Origin: QHXQ01 sp036389375
GTDB taxonomy: Bacteria; Acidobacteriota; Blastocatellia; Pyrinomonadales; Pyrinomonadaceae
Length of the DNA stretch: 23,623 nucleotides
Direction of reading: 5' to 3'
NCBI GenBank assembly: GCA_036389375.1
Contig: DASVQA010000063.1
Coordinates: forward strand, 1-23,623
Positions 22,336 to 23,623 of this stretch are shown piece by piece; the first letter of the stretch is position 1, and each line of letters opens with the position of its first letter. The notes beneath the pieces are model-generated. The model ran no database searches and was not told where the DNA came from. It was given only the letters and a program-made list of their open reading frames with translations. Position numbers and translations under genes: made by a program.

Positions 22336-23623
22336 ATGGCTGACGAACAACCACCAACTACCGAGCAGCAAGGGCACGGGCGCGTGGTCTATAGCCGGTT
22401 GCACGCGGAGAGTGAAGCGGCGACGGGCGGCGCGGCGGACGACCTGCGTGCGCCGACCTCTGTGGGCGGCGTGCAGTTGCCGGGCGGGCGCGAAGTTGAA
22501 CCGTTGCTGCCGGTCTTGCTCGGCAGTTTCGTCCTGCTCATCGCGCTGGTGATTGCGCTGGGCTGGATGAGCAAGTCTGAGGTGCGGCGCGTCAGCACGG
22601 AGGTGCAGGGGCGCGAACAGGCGCAGGCGCTCAAGACGAAGTACCTGCTGCAACTGCGCAACTCGCTCATCACGCTCGAAGCCGAAGCCTTCGCGCGCCA
22701 CGAGCAGTTGCAGCGCCGCGAACAGCAGGGCGACATCATCATCCCGTTCGAGAAGAAACTCGGCCACGCGCGCGATGACATGCAGGCGCAACTGCCCAAC
22801 TTCGAGCGGCTGCCCATCGCGCAAGAGCCACAGGGGCGCGCGTGGCGACAGGCCGCCGAAGCCTACGTGCGCGCCACGGCCGACCCGCGCACCTTCGACC
22901 TCGAAGCCTTCCCGCGCTTTCGTGATCTGGATGATCAGTTGCGGCAGTTTATCGAACAGTCGCAGCACGAGCAGGAGGATTTGGTGCGCGTGCGGCTGGT
23001 GGCGGAACAGGAAGCGGCGGCGCGGATTAGCCGGCTCACGTTTGCGGCTGCGGCGCTCGCCGTGCTTGTCGCCGCGCTCGCCATCTGGGAGTTGCAGCGC
23101 CGCTTCCGCGAGTTGCGCGCGAGTTTGATGGAGGCTCGCCGCGAGCGGCAGTTCAACGCGCAGATGCTCGAAGGCATGATGAGCGCCGTCGCCGCGCTCG
23201 ACGCGCACGCGCGCATACGCAGCGCCAACCAGTCCTTCCTGCAACTATTCCCGCGCGCGGCCATCGGCGCGTCCGTCTATGATCAGATCGCGGACGCGGA
23301 AGGCATGAAACTGCTGGCCGCCGCAACCGCCGCGCGCGTCGAACGCCCAACCTATCACGGGCGCTGGCTGCTCGGCGCTCATGGCAATGATGGCAATGGC
23401 GGCGATGGCGGTGCGGGCATGGCCGGCGGCGCAGACGGTAATGGCACAAATGGCGCGGCGACGATGGCTGCGCTCAGCACGCCGCGCCGCTTCGATGTCT
23501 ATTCTGCGCCGCTCAATCTGGACGGCGAGCCGGGGCAAATCCTGACGCTCGTGGACGTGACGGAAGCAGCGGCGACGGAAGCGGAACTGCGGCATAAGAC
23601 TTCGCTCGCGGCCGTCGGGCAAG
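22336..23623 (+). CDS. Membrane sensor histidine kinase, N-terminal part (runs off window)
   Basis: 429 codons are present, open to the right edge. Residues 1-55 are a polar cytoplasmic stretch. The first membrane helix is about 56-78 (LLPVLLGSFVLLIALVIALG), a charged helical extracytoplasmic domain spans about 80-233, and the second helix is about 234-251. Residues about 270-410 look like a degenerate PAS domain (GMMSAVAALDAHARIRSANQSFLQLFP, ILTLVDVTE). A Gly/Asn/Asp-rich insert lies at 347-375. The last residues, HKTSLAAVGQ, are the usual lead-in to a HisKA phosphoacceptor helix, so the H-box and ATPase domain should follow beyond the edge. The kinase call rests on this pattern. The signal and the partner regulator are unknown. 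Confidence 0.8.
   Translation, partial: MADEQPPTTEQQGHGRVVYSRLHAESEAATGGAADDLRAPTSVGGVQLPGGREVEPLLPVLLGSFVLLIALVIALGWMSKSEVRRVSTEVQGREQAQALKTKYLLQLRNSLITLEAEAFARHEQLQRREQQGDIIIPFEKKLGHARDDMQAQLPNFERLPIAQEPQGRAWRQAAEAYVRATADPRTFDLEAFPRFRDLDDQLRQFIEQSQHEQEDLVRVRLVAEQEAAARISRLTFAAAALAVLVAALAIWELQRRFRELRASLMEARRERQFNAQMLEGMMSAVAALDAHARIRSANQSFLQLFPRAAIGASVYDQIADAEGMKLLAAATAARVERPTYHGRWLLGAHGNDGNGGDGGAGMAGGADGNGTNGAATMAALSTPRRFDVYSAPLNLDGEPGQILTLVDVTEAAATEAELRHKTSLAAVGQ
23385..23460 (+). repeat. Gly/Asn/Asp-coding trinucleotide-rich tract in sensor kinase
   Basis: GGC, AAT, GAT and GCG codons alternate (GGCAATGATGGCAATGGC and similar), coding a flexible Gly/Asn/Asp/Ala run. It is an imperfect microsatellite inside the PAS-like domain, and in-frame length change is likely tolerated. 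Confidence 0.6.

Noticed and set aside
22168..23244. 358-codon minus-strand frame
   Set aside because: Antisense to polA and the sensor kinase, both of which have recognisable domains; no ribosome site or family motif.

Overview
The window is GC-rich, densely coded chromosomal DNA from a Gram-negative (diderm, lipopolysaccharide-making) bacterium. LpxC and KdsD point to an outer membrane with lipid A and Kdo. The mix of a secreted CHAT-TPR protein, a SurA-like/DsbA fusion, an acidic-basic BON protein, a DUF5996 protein and several secreted peptidases resembles Acidobacteriota, perhaps class Blastocatellia. That placement is inferred from gene content and style; no marker-gene search was possible. 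No insertion sequence, phage gene, CRISPR array or rRNA was seen.

Layout. 1-2245 (minus) is a secreted CHAT/TPR protein cut by the left edge. A 426-bp divergent spacer with an imperfect direct repeat separates it from a secreted SurA-like/DsbA-like fusion (2672-4291, plus). A BON-domain protein follows (4575-5630, plus). It meets a Tat-exported cytokinin dehydrogenase-like flavoprotein (5770-7248, minus) across a perfect 16-bp stem that probably terminates both genes. Next come a secreted TPR protein (7432-8727, minus) with a classical intrinsic terminator, and a divergent secreted M20 peptidase (8870-10393, plus). A minus-strand block follows: beta-carbonic anhydrase can, tRNA-Lys(CUU) with a consensus sigma70 promoter, a secreted M28 peptidase with a PA-like insert, a hemerythrin-like protein, a small membrane protein and tRNA-Arg(CCG).

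14704-17245 (plus) holds a cupin, then kdsD and two unrecognised genes that follow it in tight operon spacing. One of these is exported and the other is apparently cytoplasmic. DUF5996 and lpxC (minus) face this block. polA (plus) and the first 429 codons of a membrane sensor histidine kinase (plus, cut by the right edge) finish the window.

How the genes work together. Most genes are single transcription units for envelope or extracytoplasmic work: protein folding and disulfide handling, peptide breakdown, flavin oxidation, and lipid A/Kdo synthesis. The best candidate for undescribed biology is the kdsD operon tail, whose two unknown proteins share a short motif and may serve the envelope. 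The exported CHAT protein, the chaperone-thioredoxin fusion, the bacterial cytokinin dehydrogenase and a DNA polymerase I with a dead proofreading site also merit a second look.
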